The translations under genes and the position numbers were made by a program. Positions 26,367-35,104 of a stretch of 42,603 nt of DNA are shown piece by piece (the stretch's first letter is position 1; each line of letters starts with the position of its first letter). This DNA is from Alphaproteobacteria bacterium (lineage in GTDB: Bacteria > Pseudomonadota > Alphaproteobacteria > Micavibrionales > Micavibrionaceae): the NCBI GenBank assembly GCA_030426925.1, contig JAUHXT010000007.1, positions 1 through 42,603 of the forward strand. The letters run 5' to 3'. Below the pieces are notes generated by a model. That model was given only the letters and a program-made list of their open reading frames with translations. It was not told the origin of the DNA and searched no databases.

Positions 26367-26396
26367 TTGACTATCACTCTAAAAACGCGTTAAAAT
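26367..26396 (+). promoter_or_regulatory. Likely sigma-70 promoter for ihfA
   Basis: TTGACT (26367-26372), an 18-nt spacer and TAAAAT (26391-26396) match the housekeeping consensus at 5 of 6 positions each. The start point would be near 26403, just before the ihfA Shine-Dalgarno. Confidence 0.45.
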
Positions 26397-26422
26397 GTAA
26401 TTATTCAAGGGAGTTAACTGAT

Positions 26423-26725
26423 ATGGACGATACAAGCCGCACCATTACACGCGCAGATCTCGCAGAATCTGTCTATGAACAGGTAGGATTGTCGCGCAAT
26501 GAATCATCCGATTTGGTTGAACAAGTTCTGGATGAAATTTCAAATACCCTTGTTTCAGGTGAAAACGTCAAGATATCTTCATTTGGAAGTTTTTCGGTAC
26601 GTGAAAAAGGCGAACGCATCGGGCGGAATCCAAAAACCGGTGTAGAAGTGCCAATTTCACCAAGAAAAGTTCTTGTCTTTAGGGCGTCTCATGTCCTAAA
26701 AGACAGAATTAACGAAAAACAGTAA
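26423..26725 (+). CDS. ihfA: Integration host factor subunit alpha
   Basis: DNA-bending nucleoid protein, acting as a heterodimer with IhfB. 100 residues from ATG 26423, the normal length; AGGGAG at 26408-26413 supports it, whereas the longer in-frame start (26354) has no family match. The HU/IHF fold is clear: [18 protein letters not shown], then [17 protein letters not shown] and the beta-arm [14 protein letters not shown] with the intercalating proline region. It sits between fabH and merR, the usual order in alphaproteobacteria. Confidence 0.95.
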   Translation: MDDTSRTITRADLAESVYEQVGLSRNESSDLVEQVLDEISNTLVSGENVKISSFGSFSVREKGERIGRNPKTGVEVPISPRKVLVFRASHVLKDRINEKQ

Positions 26726-26778
26726 CTGTAAGACATAATTTAGTTTTTTACGTATTTTGAAATGAAGGTAATACCATC

Positions 26779-27303
26779 ATGACCAATGCCTATGCATCCC
26801 GCGAACTGGACAATGATCACGAGGACGGTGCTGACTCTGCCGAAGGGCCGATCAGCGCGATGAAAGAGAAGACGCAGAAGAGCAAAAAAGCCCCTTCGGC
26901 GTTTCGTACCATTAGTGAAGTGGCCGACGAGCTGGATGTGCAGCAGCATGTACTGCGTTTTTGGGAAACCAAGTTTTCACAGGTTCGCCCGTTGAAGCGT
27001 GGTGGCGGTCGCCGGTATTACCGTCCGGAAGACGTTGAGTTGCTGAAGCGTATTCACCATCTTCTGTACACCGAAGGCTATACGATCAAAGGTGTTCAGA
27101 AGCTTTTGAAAGGTCAGGGCAAAGCGCAGATTTTGGCATCTGCACCGGAGCCGATGCGTGCCGTCCCGCAAACTGTGCCACAGGAACTGTCTGCCAAACC
27201 GGAGCACCGCCCGTCAGCAGGACTGAACGATCGTCAGCGCGACCTGATGAAAAGCATGCTGGATGACCTGCGTGACCTGCGTGACATTATAAAGGGCGAG
27301 TAG
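26779..27303 (+). CDS. MerR-family transcriptional regulator
   Basis: 174 residues. A long charged N-terminal extension (1-42) precedes a MerR helix-turn-helix with [20 protein letters not shown] and [19 protein letters not shown] (about 43-110). The C-terminal part has no metal-binding cysteines, only a proline-rich linker and a helix [20 protein letters not shown]. This MerR next to ihfA and tRNA-Pro is a conserved alphaproteobacterial arrangement; the target genes are not known to me. AAGG lies 7-10 nt before the ATG. Confidence 0.9.
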   Translation: MTNAYASRELDNDHEDGADSAEGPISAMKEKTQKSKKAPSAFRTISEVADELDVQQHVLRFWETKFSQVRPLKRGGGRRYYRPEDVELLKRIHHLLYTEGYTIKGVQKLLKGQGKAQILASAPEPMRAVPQTVPQELSAKPEHRPSAGLNDRQRDLMKSMLDDLRDLRDIIKGE

Positions 27304-27355
27304 AAACTCCTTTCTTGCCCTGTGCGTTAAAATCCATTACATAAACTTGCAAAGT

Positions 27356-27432
27356 CGGGGTGTAGCGCAGCCTGGTAGCGCGCTTCGTTCGGGACGAAGA
27401 GGCCGGAGGTTCGAATCCTCTCACCCCGACCA
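27356..27432 (+). tRNA. tRNA-Pro (CGG)
   Basis: Complete 77-nt cloverleaf with encoded CCA. Acceptor stem CGGGGTG (27356-27362) pairs with CACCCCG. The anticodon stem CTTCG/CGAAG holds the loop TTCGGGA, so the anticodon is CGG and reads CCG. T-loop GGTTCGAATCC is standard. Confidence 0.97.
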
Positions 27433-27475
27433 ATAGCAGAGTAGAAGTGTGTCCGTGGTCGTGAGATATGGGCAC

Positions 27476-27502
27476 AGGTTTGAGGACGAACCTCCTCTTT
27501 TT
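27476..27502 (+). terminator. Terminator after tRNA-Pro (CGG)
   Basis: AGGTTTG (27476-27482) and CGAACCT (27487-27493) form a 7-bp stem (one G-T) with loop AGGA, followed by CCTCTTTTT. Confidence 0.6.
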
Positions 27503-27523
27503 ATAAACATTCGCGAGGCGAAT

Positions 27524-27550
27524 GAGGTTCGAATCCTCTCACCCCGACCA
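27524..27550 (+). repeat. 27-bp tRNA-Pro 3'-end remnant (att-like direct repeat)
   Basis: These 27 bp are identical to the T-arm, acceptor 3' strand and CCA end of tRNA-Pro(CGG) (27406-27432) and also of tRNA-Pro(GGG) (28239-28265). The rest of a tRNA is missing. A perfect inverted repeat, CATTCGC (27508-27514) and GCGAATG (27518-27524), abuts it on the 5' side. Site-specific integration or excision at tRNA 3' ends leaves such copies; loss of a duplicated tRNA gene is the alternative. Confidence 0.8.
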
Positions 27551-27596
27551 GTTACACATTCAATGGCCTACTGTACAAATACAGAAAGGGGATGCC

Positions 27597-28178
27597 ATGA
27601 CTTTTTCATCTAAAGTTTTCCAGAGTTTAATGGTTGTTGCTTTGATTGTTATTGCCGTACCGGCGATGGCGGCGGGTGACCTGACGGCGAAAACCGCCAA
27701 GCAATTCGTGGACAGCCTTCCGGACATTAACGCGATGGCAGAAGAAATGCGGGCGAACGGTAAGGCAGATATTCTGAACGCCAAGACACAGCCGGTTCCG
27801 GGCGAGAAGTTCGAGCCTTACACGAAGGCCGTGTCCGCGTTGAAAGGCGAGTTTCCGGATGATTACAAAAAGCTGAACGGTATCACAAAAAGCAATGGTT
27901 TTTCTTCACCGGAAGCGTGGGCCGATACCGGGGATGACGTTATGATGGCGTATATGGCAACGCAGGTGAACATGCCTGCCGGCGCCGCGATGCCGAACAT
28001 TTCCCCGGAAATGATGGCAAAAATGCCGCCTGAGGCCGTAGCCAAAATGAAACAGAGCATGGCCGTGATGGAAACAATCAGCAGCGTGCCACAGGCGCAC
28101 AAAGATATCGTGACGCCCTTGATTCCGTCCATCAACATGTTTATTGGAAGTGAGATGTCTGAAAAGACGTCTCAGTAA
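27597..28178 (+). CDS. Secreted or periplasmic protein of unknown function
   Basis: 193 residues, family not recognised. A clear Sec signal peptide (MTFSSKVF, hydrophobic VVALIVIAVP) ends at AMA-AG near residue 23. The mature part is mostly helical by composition, with FVDSLPDINAMAEEMRANGK near its start and a Met/Pro/Ala-rich segment (PNISPEMMAKMPPEAVAKMK, about 133-152). AGAAAGGGG (27583-27591) precedes the ATG at 27597 and fixes the start. It lies between the tRNA-Pro remnant and intact tRNA-Pro(GGG), a position where mobile cargo is often found. Codon use looks like that of its neighbours. Confidence 0.8.
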   Translation: MTFSSKVFQSLMVVALIVIAVPAMAAGDLTAKTAKQFVDSLPDINAMAEEMRANGKADILNAKTQPVPGEKFEPYTKAVSALKGEFPDDYKKLNGITKSNGFSSPEAWADTGDDVMMAYMATQVNMPAGAAMPNISPEMMAKMPPEAVAKMKQSMAVMETISSVPQAHKDIVTPLIPSINMFIGSEMSEKTSQ

Positions 28179-28188
28179 TATATATCGT

Positions 28189-28266
<78 letters not shown>

Positions 28267-28298
28267 ATATTTCTTTTTTCTCACACGAGGTTTTATAC

Positions 28299-28643
28299 GT
28301 GCCGCATATTATTGTTGAATATTCAGCCAAGCTGGAAGACAAGGTCGATTTGCCGGAAGTGCTGCAAGGCCTGCATGAAGCACTGGCCGGGCAGGGGATT
28401 GACAAGGCACGGATTAAAACGCGCGGCATAAAACTCGACCATGCTGTGGTTGGTGATAAAGGCGCGGACGGCCTGATGGCGCATACGACGCTTTTGCTGC
28501 TGGAGGGGCGCGATATTGCCACCAAGCAGACATATGGACAGGCATTGCATGCCATTGTGCAGGAGCGCATCGGTCGGAGTGTTCCGGAGTGCAAGCTGAC
28601 GCTTGAAGTCAGGGACATGGAAAAAGAGACTTATATCCTGTAG
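28299..28643 (+). CDS. 5-carboxymethyl-2-hydroxymuconate isomerase family protein
   Basis: 114-residue member of the tautomerase-like CHMI family. Processing of the start residue would expose the catalytic N-terminal proline in MPHIIVEYS. The C-terminal half has TTLLLLEGRDIATKQTYGQ. Family members act in homoprotocatechuate degradation, but there are no other such genes here, so the substrate is open. The start is GTG at 28299, supported by CGAGG at 28285-28289 and by placing Pro at position 2. cutA follows 10 nt after the stop. Confidence 0.85.
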   Translation: MPHIIVEYSAKLEDKVDLPEVLQGLHEALAGQGIDKARIKTRGIKLDHAVVGDKGADGLMAHTTLLLLEGRDIATKQTYGQALHAIVQERIGRSVPECKLTLEVRDMEKETYIL

Positions 28644-28653
28644 TCTTTTCGTG

Positions 28654-28968
28654 ATGAAACCAATCCTTCTTTATATGACAGCCAGTCCACGCGAGGTGGA
28701 TGACATTTGTTCCACTTTGCTGGGGCGCAAGCTGATTGCCTGCGCCAATATCATGCCCGCGCATAAAGCGATGTACCGGTGGGAAGGGCGCGTGCAGTCC
28801 GAGAATGAATGCGCGGTGATTATGAAGTCCACGGCGGAAAAGTTCGGTGACATTGAAGCCGCGCTGAAAGAACTGCACAGCTATGACGTGCCGTGCCTGG
28901 TGCAACTTGACATCAAGCAGGGGCATGCCCCGTTTTTACAATGGATTGGCGAGCAGGTGGCCGATTAA
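28654..28968 (+). CDS. cutA: Divalent-cation tolerance protein CutA
   Basis: 104 residues, a trimeric ferredoxin-like fold linked to copper tolerance in E. coli, though the biochemical role is unsettled. Family blocks are LLGRKLIACANIMPAHKAMYRWEGRV (given by position about 21-46) and HSYDVPCLVQLDIKQG near the end. ATG 28654 is used; a GTG at 28651 directly before it is an alternative. The TAA overlaps the stop of convergent metY (TTAA, 28965-28968). Confidence 0.93.
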   Translation: MKPILLYMTASPREVDDICSTLLGRKLIACANIMPAHKAMYRWEGRVQSENECAVIMKSTAEKFGDIEAALKELHSYDVPCLVQLDIKQGHAPFLQWIGEQVAD

Positions 28969-30254
28969 ACCTGCGCGAGTGCCTGCGCGAGGTCGCCTTC
29001 GATATCCTTGTAATTTTCAATACCGATAGACACGCGAACGACGTCCGGCCCTGCGCCTGCCTTTTCCTTACCCGCATCATCAAGTTGCGAGTGCGTGGTG
29101 GAGGCCGGGTGGATGATCAGGGAACGGGTATCGCCGATATTGGCCAGATGAGAGAACAGCTTTACGCTTTCAATCAGCTTTACGCCGGCGTCATAGCCGC
29201 CTTTCAGGCCGAATGTGAAGACGGCGCCGCCTTGTCCCTTCATATATTTCTTCGCGTTGGCGTTGTTCGGGCTGTCCGGCAGTCCGGCATAGTTGACGAA
29301 GCTGACCTTATCATGGCTTTTCAGGAATTTCGCCAGCGCAAGCGCGTTTTCACAGTGTTTTGCCATGCGCAAGGAGAGCGTTTCCGAGCCAACGAAAGTC
29401 AGGTAAGCGTTCATCGGTTGCTGGTTGCAGCCGATATCACGCAGGCCAACAGCATGGTTATGAATGGCAAAAGCGGCGGGGCCGAAGGTTTCTGCGAAGT
29501 TGATATCGCCATATCCGGGATTGGGTTTGCCGAGTTCGGGATATTTATCGCCGTATTTGATCCAGTCGAAATTTCCGCAATCGACGACCGCGCCGCCCAT
29601 GGCGTTGCCGTGGCCGCTGATGAACTTGGTCGTGGAGTAGGTGACAATGTTCGCGCCGAAATCTTTGGGTTTGCAAAGATAGGGCGTTGCCATGGTGTTA
29701 TCGACGACCAGCGGGATGCCCGCATCTTCGGCAATTTTTGCGAAGGCTTCGAGGTCTGCGACTACCCCTTCGGGGTTTGACAGGCTTTCGAGGAAAATCG
29801 CGCGCGTTTTATCCGTGATGATGGCTTTGCAGCCGTCCGGGTCTGTCGGATTGAAGGTCGGGCTTTTCCAGCCAAAACGGGTAGGGAAGAGAACCGCAAA
29901 CTGGTTCAATGACCCGCCATAGAGTTTTTGAGAAGATGCGACTTCGTCACCCGGTGTCAGCAAAGCGGCCATCACCATCATTTGTGCGGCGTGGCCGGAG
30001 GATGTGCAAGTGGCAGCGGAGCCGTCGTCCATAGCGGCCAGTTTTTCTTCCAAAGCTCCGACGGTCGGGTTTGTCAGGCGGGAGTAAACGAAGCCTGCTT
30101 CGCGCAGGGCAAAGAGGTTTGCGGCCTGTTCCGCATCCTGAAACACAAAGGCCGTGGACTGATGGACGGGGATTGTCCTTGCTCCGGTTACGGAATCAGG
30201 GCCGCAGCCAGCATGGATGGAAAGTGTTTCGAGGTCGTAGGTCGTATCTGTCAT
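28965..30254 (-). CDS. metY: O-acetylhomoserine sulfhydrylase / aminocarboxypropyltransferase
   Basis: PLP enzyme that makes homocysteine from O-acetylhomoserine and sulfide. 429 residues. Cys/Met-metabolism PLP family signature with the Schiff-base lysine in YSTTKFISGHGNAMGG, plus YSRLTNPTVGALEEKLAAMD and STTHSQLDDAGKEKAG. The length and the extra stretch NQFAVLFPTRFGW favour OAH sulfhydrylase over MetB/MetC. AAGGGA precedes the ATG on the minus strand. It is divergent from rplM with a 180-bp gap in which I see no SAM riboswitch. hom, at 36 kb, supplies homoserine for the same pathway. Confidence 0.93.
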   Translation of the reverse strand: MTDTTYDLETLSIHAGCGPDSVTGARTIPVHQSTAFVFQDAEQAANLFALREAGFVYSRLTNPTVGALEEKLAAMDDGSAATCTSSGHAAQMMVMAALLTPGDEVASSQKLYGGSLNQFAVLFPTRFGWKSPTFNPTDPDGCKAIITDKTRAIFLESLSNPEGVVADLEAFAKIAEDAGIPLVVDNTMATPYLCKPKDFGANIVTYSTTKFISGHGNAMGGAVVDCGNFDWIKYGDKYPELGKPNPGYGDINFAETFGPAAFAIHNHAVGLRDIGCNQQPMNAYLTFVGSETLSLRMAKHCENALALAKFLKSHDKVSFVNYAGLPDSPNNANAKKYMKGQGGAVFTFGLKGGYDAGVKLIESVKLFSHLANIGDTRSLIIHPASTTHSQLDDAGKEKAGAGPDVVRVSIGIENYKDIEGDLAQALAQV

Positions 30255-30374
30255 GAGAATCCCTTAAGAATTGTTTTTGTTATTAAATTCGATTTGCGGG
30301 CCGTATGCAATGCGGAAAGTTTTGTGGTAATATAATACCGTTACTGTAGCAGGCTGTTTTTATTGATTTTTTGT

Positions 30375-30403
30375 TTGACAGATGTTTCAAAATGGCACAT
30401 AAA
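30375..30403 (+). promoter_or_regulatory. Likely sigma-70 promoter for rplM-rpsI
   Basis: A perfect -35 TTGACA (30375-30380), a 17-nt spacer and CATAAA (30398-30403) lie 31-60 nt ahead of the rplM ATG. A strong promoter is expected for ribosomal protein genes. Confidence 0.6.
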
Positions 30404-30434
30404 ACGCACACAATTTAAAACAGGAAGCTAAACC

Positions 30435-30896
30435 ATGAAAACATATTCAGCAAAAGCCGCTGATATAGACAAAAAGTGGGTCATTGTCGATGCTCAGGAC
30501 GTTGTTCTTGGCCGTCTGGCAGCCGTTGTCGCCACTCGTCTGCGCGGCAAACACAAGCCGCTTTATACTCCGCACGTTGATTGCGGCGATAACGTTATTG
30601 TTATCAATGCCGAAAAAGTGCGTATCACCGGTAACAAAAAGGATCAGGACGTATTTTACTGGCACACAGGTTTCCCGGGTGGGATCAAGGGCCGTACGAA
30701 ACGCCAGATCCTTGAAGGTGCGCATCCTGAGCGGGTGATTACGAAGGCCGTTGAACGGATGCTTCCGAAAAACGCGCTGAACGAGAAGATTATCAAGAAC
30801 CTGAAAGTGTATGCCGGTACAGAGCACCCGCATGAAGCGCAGAAGCCTGAAGTCCTGGACATGGCTGCCTTAAACCCGAAGAACAAGAGAGCATAG
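30435..30896 (+). CDS. rplM: 50S ribosomal protein L13
   Basis: Early-assembling large-subunit protein, 153 residues. [51 protein letters not shown] and [10 protein letters not shown] are the family blocks. CAGGAAG lies about 10 nt before the ATG. rpsI begins 4 nt after the stop, the universal bacterial pair. Confidence 0.98.
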   Translation: MKTYSAKAADIDKKWVIVDAQDVVLGRLAAVVATRLRGKHKPLYTPHVDCGDNVIVINAEKVRITGNKKDQDVFYWHTGFPGGIKGRTKRQILEGAHPERVITKAVERMLPKNALNEKIIKNLKVYAGTEHPHEAQKPEVLDMAALNPKNKRA

Positions 30897-30900
30897 AAAC

Positions 30901-31398
30901 ATGGCTGAAGCAGTAAAAGATTTAAAAGATTTGGGCGAAGCAGTGGACGCTCCTGCCGCAGAGACAAAAGAGCAAAACGAGCCTGTGAAGCGCGAGAAGA
31001 AAGTTGATGCACAGGGCCGTGCCTATGCCACAGGCCGCCGTAAGGAATGTGTGGCCCGTGTCTGGATCAAGCCGGGTTCCGGCAAGGTTGTGGTCAACGG
31101 CATGCCGCAGGACCAGTATTTCGGCCGTAAGTCATTGCTTCTGGTTTTGAACCAGCCGTTCCTGGAAACAGGCCAGATGAACACGTTTGACGTTGTTGCG
31201 ACTGTTAAAGGTGGCGGCAAGTCCGGTCAGGCCGGTGCGGTTCGCCATGGTATTTCCCGTGCGCTGGAAAACTTTGATCCGGAATTGCGTCCGACATTGA
31301 AGAAAGCCGGTATGCTGACACGTGATGCCCGTATGGTTGAGCGTAAGAAAATCGGTAAGCACAAAGCGCGCCGTACGAAACAGTGGGCGAAACGCTAA
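30901..31398 (+). CDS. rpsI: 30S ribosomal protein S9
   Basis: Small-subunit protein whose C-terminal tail reaches the P-site tRNA. 165 residues because of an acidic/Lys-rich N-terminal extension of about 38 residues; the S9 core begins at [47 protein letters not shown] and [17 protein letters not shown] are present, and it ends in the invariant KR. A strong terminator follows at 31425-31457. Confidence 0.98.
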   Translation: MAEAVKDLKDLGEAVDAPAAETKEQNEPVKREKKVDAQGRAYATGRRKECVARVWIKPGSGKVVVNGMPQDQYFGRKSLLLVLNQPFLETGQMNTFDVVATVKGGGKSGQAGAVRHGISRALENFDPELRPTLKKAGMLTRDARMVERKKIGKHKARRTKQWAKR

Positions 31399-31424
31399 TT
31401 ATCGTTACACTGTTGTACTTTTTC

Positions 31425-31457
31425 AAAACCAGCCTATGTTAAGGCTGGTTTTTTCTT
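31425..31457 (+). terminator. Rho-independent terminator after rpsI
   Basis: AAAACCAGCCT (31425-31435) and AGGCTGGTTTT (31442-31452) form an 11-bp stem with a 6-nt loop, continued by a T-rich tract. Confidence 0.92.
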
Positions 31458-31480
31458 TTTTCTTAAGTGCCGGAGAGGTT

Positions 31481-32542
31481 ATGGAATATTCAAAGTTGGG
31501 AACAACAGACTTAAAAGTGTCACGTTGCTGTCTTGGCACGATGACGTGGGGTGAGCAGAACACGGAAGCAGAAGGGCATGAGCAAATGGACTATGCCCTA
31601 GATCAAGGCGTGAATTTCTGGGATACGGCGGAGCTGTATGCCGTACCGCCAAGGGCCGAAACGTATGGCCGCACGGAAGAGATTATCGGTAACTGGTTTG
31701 AAAAAACCGGCAAGCGGCAGGACGTTATTCTGGCTTCGAAAGTTGTCGGTATCGGCCGTCCGTATATTCGCGACGGAAGCCCGTTAACTGGCGATTCCGT
31801 TCGGTCGGCTGTTGAGGGGTCGCTCAAGCGCCTTAAAACCGATTATATTGATTTATACCAGCTGCACTGGCCGAACAGGGTTTTCCCGCACTTTGGCCGG
31901 AACAATGCCGGAGAAATAGATTTTGCGGCGAACGATACGGCACAAATCGAAGATAACCTGATGGATATCCAGAAGGCGATTGCCGAAGTGGTGGCCGCAG
32001 GTAAGGTGCGCCATTTTGGCCTTTCCAATGACACGGCCTGGGGGATCATGAAGTATAACGAGCAGGCAAAAGAACACAATTTGCCGCTGGTTGTATCTGT
32101 CCAGAACGAGTTTAGTTTGCTCGACCGCAAGGACGATCCTTTTGTCGCAGAAGTATGTGCGCGTGATGAAGTGGCGTATTTGCCTTACTCACCGTTAGCC
32201 ATGGGAATTTTGAGCGGAAAATATCTAAATCAGCCATGGGACAAGAAGTGGCGGTATCAGGTCGCAAAAGAGATCAATTCCGACCCCGGTTCCTACCGTT
32301 TTACTGAAGATTCGACGGCTGCGGTGAAAGCGTATCTGGAAGTTGCAAAGAAACATGGACTTGATATGTGCCAGATGGCGATCAAATTTTGCGATGTTCA
32401 GAATTTCGTGACGTCTACCATTATCGGTGCGACGAGCATGGCACAGTTAAAGACCGACATCGAGGCGTTTGATTTGACGCTGTCGAATGACGTTCTGGCT
32501 GATATTGATACGGTTTACCGTCAACATCCGATCCCTTATTAA
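31481..32542 (+). CDS. Aldo/keto reductase, Tas-like
   Basis: 353-residue NADP(H)-dependent TIM-barrel oxidoreductase; physiological substrate not predictable. Catalytic residues occur in family context: D and Y in FWDTAELYAV (about 47-56), Lys in VILASKVVG, and His in DLYQLHWPN. VRHFGLSNDTAWG and PLAMGILSGKYL resemble E. coli Tas. The start ATG 31481 has GGAGAGG directly upstream. The gene follows the rpsI terminator; the gamma-carbonic-anhydrase-like gene starts 4 nt after its stop. Confidence 0.92.
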   Translation: MEYSKLGTTDLKVSRCCLGTMTWGEQNTEAEGHEQMDYALDQGVNFWDTAELYAVPPRAETYGRTEEIIGNWFEKTGKRQDVILASKVVGIGRPYIRDGSPLTGDSVRSAVEGSLKRLKTDYIDLYQLHWPNRVFPHFGRNNAGEIDFAANDTAQIEDNLMDIQKAIAEVVAAGKVRHFGLSNDTAWGIMKYNEQAKEHNLPLVVSVQNEFSLLDRKDDPFVAEVCARDEVAYLPYSPLAMGILSGKYLNQPWDKKWRYQVAKEINSDPGSYRFTEDSTAAVKAYLEVAKKHGLDMCQMAIKFCDVQNFVTSTIIGATSMAQLKTDIEAFDLTLSNDVLADIDTVYRQHPIPY

Positions 32543-32546
32543 TGTC

Positions 32547-33077
32547 ATGACCCGGTTCATTTACCCGTATAAAGGCATTCATCCCAAAATCCATGGCAGC
32601 GCTTTCATAGCGCCGAATGCGGCGGTGGTGGGAGATGTCGAGATCGGGGAGGATGCCAATATCTGGTATAATGTGTCGATGCGCGGGGATGTCAACGATA
32701 TCAAAATCGGTGCACGCACCAATATCCAGGACAATAGCGTGATTCATTGCACTTACCAGTTCCAGGGATGTAATATCGGCAGCGATGTGACGGTCGGGCA
32801 CAGTGCGATTTTGCATGCCTGCACTGTGCATGATTTCGGGTTTGTGGGGATGCAGGCCTGCGTCATGGATGGGGCGGTCGTCGAGAGCAACGCGATGGTG
32901 GCTGCCGGTGCGTTGGTGACACCGGGTAAGGTTGTACCGAGCGGCGAGCTATGGGCGGGACGTCCGGCCAAATATATGCGAGACATGACACAGGAAGAAC
33001 TGGATTACATCAAGTGGTCGGCCCCGCATTATGTCGCGCTGGGGCAGGAGCATAAAAAGTCGATATCAGAATCCTGA
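32547..33077 (+). CDS. Gamma-carbonic-anhydrase-like hexapeptide-repeat protein
   Basis: 176-residue left-handed beta-helix protein (YrdA/PaaY/gamma-CA group). Hexapeptide repeats run from about residue 18 to 140. Three histidines equivalent to the zinc ligands are visible: one in DNSVIHCTY and two in TVGHSAILHACTV. The GxLWAGRPAKYMRDMT end is typical. Actual carbonic anhydrase activity cannot be read from sequence. The ATG at 32547 is in frame with the family start. phaC converges on it 32 bp after the stop. Confidence 0.9.
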   Translation: MTRFIYPYKGIHPKIHGSAFIAPNAAVVGDVEIGEDANIWYNVSMRGDVNDIKIGARTNIQDNSVIHCTYQFQGCNIGSDVTVGHSAILHACTVHDFGFVGMQACVMDGAVVESNAMVAAGALVTPGKVVPSGELWAGRPAKYMRDMTQEELDYIKWSAPHYVALGQEHKKSISES

Positions 33078-33109
33078 TCCGGCTTACTTTATGGTATATA
33101 AGTCAACAC

Positions 33110-34933
33110 TTATTTAGATTGCATTTTGACGTATGAGCCGGGGGCGGGTTCCAGTCCTTTGGACGGTTTACGGGCGGCGATTTTGTCGCCTGTATATTGC
33201 TCCACCCAGCTTTGCCAGTGCGGCCACCAGGAGCCAGCGTTTTCCGCCGCTTTTGCCATCCAGTCGTCGGCTGTTTTGGCCAGCTTGTCCGATGTCCAGT
33301 AGCAGTATTTGTCTTTTGCGGGGGGATTGACGACCCCGGCGATATGGCCGGAGGCGGCCAAGGTAAAGGTCACAGGGCCGGACAATAGCTGCGTTCCCTT
33401 ATAGGTTCCTTTCCACGGAGCGATATGGTCGTCGCGAGTGGACAGGAAATAAGCCGGCGTTTTGATGTCGGCGATATCAATCGGGGTTCCATGAACCGTT
33501 AATGCGTCATGTCCGGCCAGTTTGTTATCGCGGTACATGTTTCGCAGGTAATTGCGGTGCATGGTCGCGGGCATATTGGTGGAGTCATCGTTCCAGTACA
33601 GCAGGTCGAAGGGGAAGGGTTCGCGCCCCAGCATGTAATTATTGATGATGAACGACCAGATGAGGTCGTTGGCTCGGAGCATGCTGAACGTTTTTTGCAG
33701 GTGGCTTGCTTCCAGCAGGCCTTTATCCATCATGTCGCGGTTCAGTTTTTCCAGCGTCTTATCATAGGTGAAGATTTTCAGCTCGCCCGACTCTTCAAAA
33801 TCTATCAGCGTGGTCAGGAAGGTGACGGAGGCGATTTTATCCTGTTGTCCTTTTTCCTGAAGGTAGGCGAGGGTCATGGTCATCAACGTACCGCCAATAC
33901 AATAGGCGATCGTATTGGCATCCGGTTCGCCGGTAATTTTTTCAATCTGGTCCAGCGCGGCAAGAATACCGTCATCCATATAATCGTCGAAATCCTTGTC
34001 CGCCATATCGGGGCCGGGATTGACCCATGAGACGCAAAAGACTGTGTGTCCCTGGTCCACCAGCCATTTGATGAACGAATTTTCGGGGCGCAGATCGAGG
34101 ATATAATATTTGTTGATCCATGGCGGGACGATCAGAAGCGGGCGTTTGAATGCTTTTTCCGTTGTCGGTTTGTACTGAATCAATTCAATCAGGTCGTTTT
34201 TATAGACGACAGAGCCGGGTGTGACGGCGATATTTTCCCCCAGTTTGAAGGCGTTATAATCTGTCATGCTGATTTTCAGCTTGCCGCCGCCGCGTTTGAT
34301 GTCTTCTAAGAGGTTTTCAAGGCCGCGCACCAGGTTTTCACCGTTGGTTTCAATCGTTTCCTTTAGCACTTCCGGATTGGTCATCATGAAGTTTGTCGGG
34401 GCCATGGCATCGGCGAACTGGCGAGTGTAAAAGTCGAGACGCTCCAGTTCTTCCTCACTCAATCCTTCCGTGGAGCGCACAAGCTTGTGCATCCATTTGG
34501 CCGTCATCAGGTAGGACTGTTTCAGGAAATCGAAATAAACGTTTTCGTTCCAGAGTTCCGATTTAAAGCGGCGATCACCCTTTTCCGGTTCATAGAGGGC
34601 CGTAGACGGTTCACCAAGAAATTTCAGGGTCGCTTCCTGCCATAATTCAGCCCAGTGCGACCAATATTCCATTTGCATTTCAATAAGTTTTTCAGGTTTT
34701 TGCGCCCAGGCATTGAGGAAATCCATGTAAGTTTCCTGCATGTTTAGCGGATCGAGGTCTTCGCTGTTTACCTGATCGGCATATTTGCGCATCACTTCCT
34801 GAATGATCGGCTGCGCCTTGTCGATCACGTCGATCATAATCCGGCTGAGTTTCAGCGGATCGTAGGGCAGGGCCGAAGAAGGGTGGTCGTCTTTTGCCAT
34901 GTCGTCTGTCTGGGCGCTTTGCTGTTTTTGCAT
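33110..34933 (-). CDS. phaC: Class I poly(3-hydroxyalkanoate) synthase
   Basis: Polymerises hydroxyacyl-CoA into storage polyester on granules. 607 residues, class I size. The N-terminal domain is followed by an alpha/beta-hydrolase core with lipase-like box AYCIGG holding catalytic C345, D502 in STRDDHIAPW and H530 in ASGHIAGVVNPP. PWINKYYILDLRPENS is diagnostic. No phaA, phaB, phasin or phaR is adjacent, so it stands alone. It is divergent from the OmpA-type lipoprotein gene across about 170 bp. Confidence 0.96.
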   Translation of the reverse strand: MQKQQSAQTDDMAKDDHPSSALPYDPLKLSRIMIDVIDKAQPIIQEVMRKYADQVNSEDLDPLNMQETYMDFLNAWAQKPEKLIEMQMEYWSHWAELWQEATLKFLGEPSTALYEPEKGDRRFKSELWNENVYFDFLKQSYLMTAKWMHKLVRSTEGLSEEELERLDFYTRQFADAMAPTNFMMTNPEVLKETIETNGENLVRGLENLLEDIKRGGGKLKISMTDYNAFKLGENIAVTPGSVVYKNDLIELIQYKPTTEKAFKRPLLIVPPWINKYYILDLRPENSFIKWLVDQGHTVFCVSWVNPGPDMADKDFDDYMDDGILAALDQIEKITGEPDANTIAYCIGGTLMTMTLAYLQEKGQQDKIASVTFLTTLIDFEESGELKIFTYDKTLEKLNRDMMDKGLLEASHLQKTFSMLRANDLIWSFIINNYMLGREPFPFDLLYWNDDSTNMPATMHRNYLRNMYRDNKLAGHDALTVHGTPIDIADIKTPAYFLSTRDDHIAPWKGTYKGTQLLSGPVTFTLAASGHIAGVVNPPAKDKYCYWTSDKLAKTADDWMAKAAENAGSWWPHWQSWVEQYTGDKIAARKPSKGLEPAPGSYVKMQSK

Positions 34934-35104
34934 GCTACGTGGATAAGAAAAAGATTGTTGGTTCTTGTATGCCTTGTTAATACAGGCTAAACCTGACGCA
35001 TTAGGGTTTAAAAATCAATATTTATCATGTGAGTAAGATCGTATTGCAGGCTTGCGTAAGGGCGGCATTATGCGTCACGATAAAGGCGTTTGAAGGAGGC
35101 AGGT

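Noticed and set aside
30255-30434. SAM riboswitch ahead of metY
   Set aside because: The 180-bp gap shows no recognisable SAM-I or SAM-II core on the minus strand.
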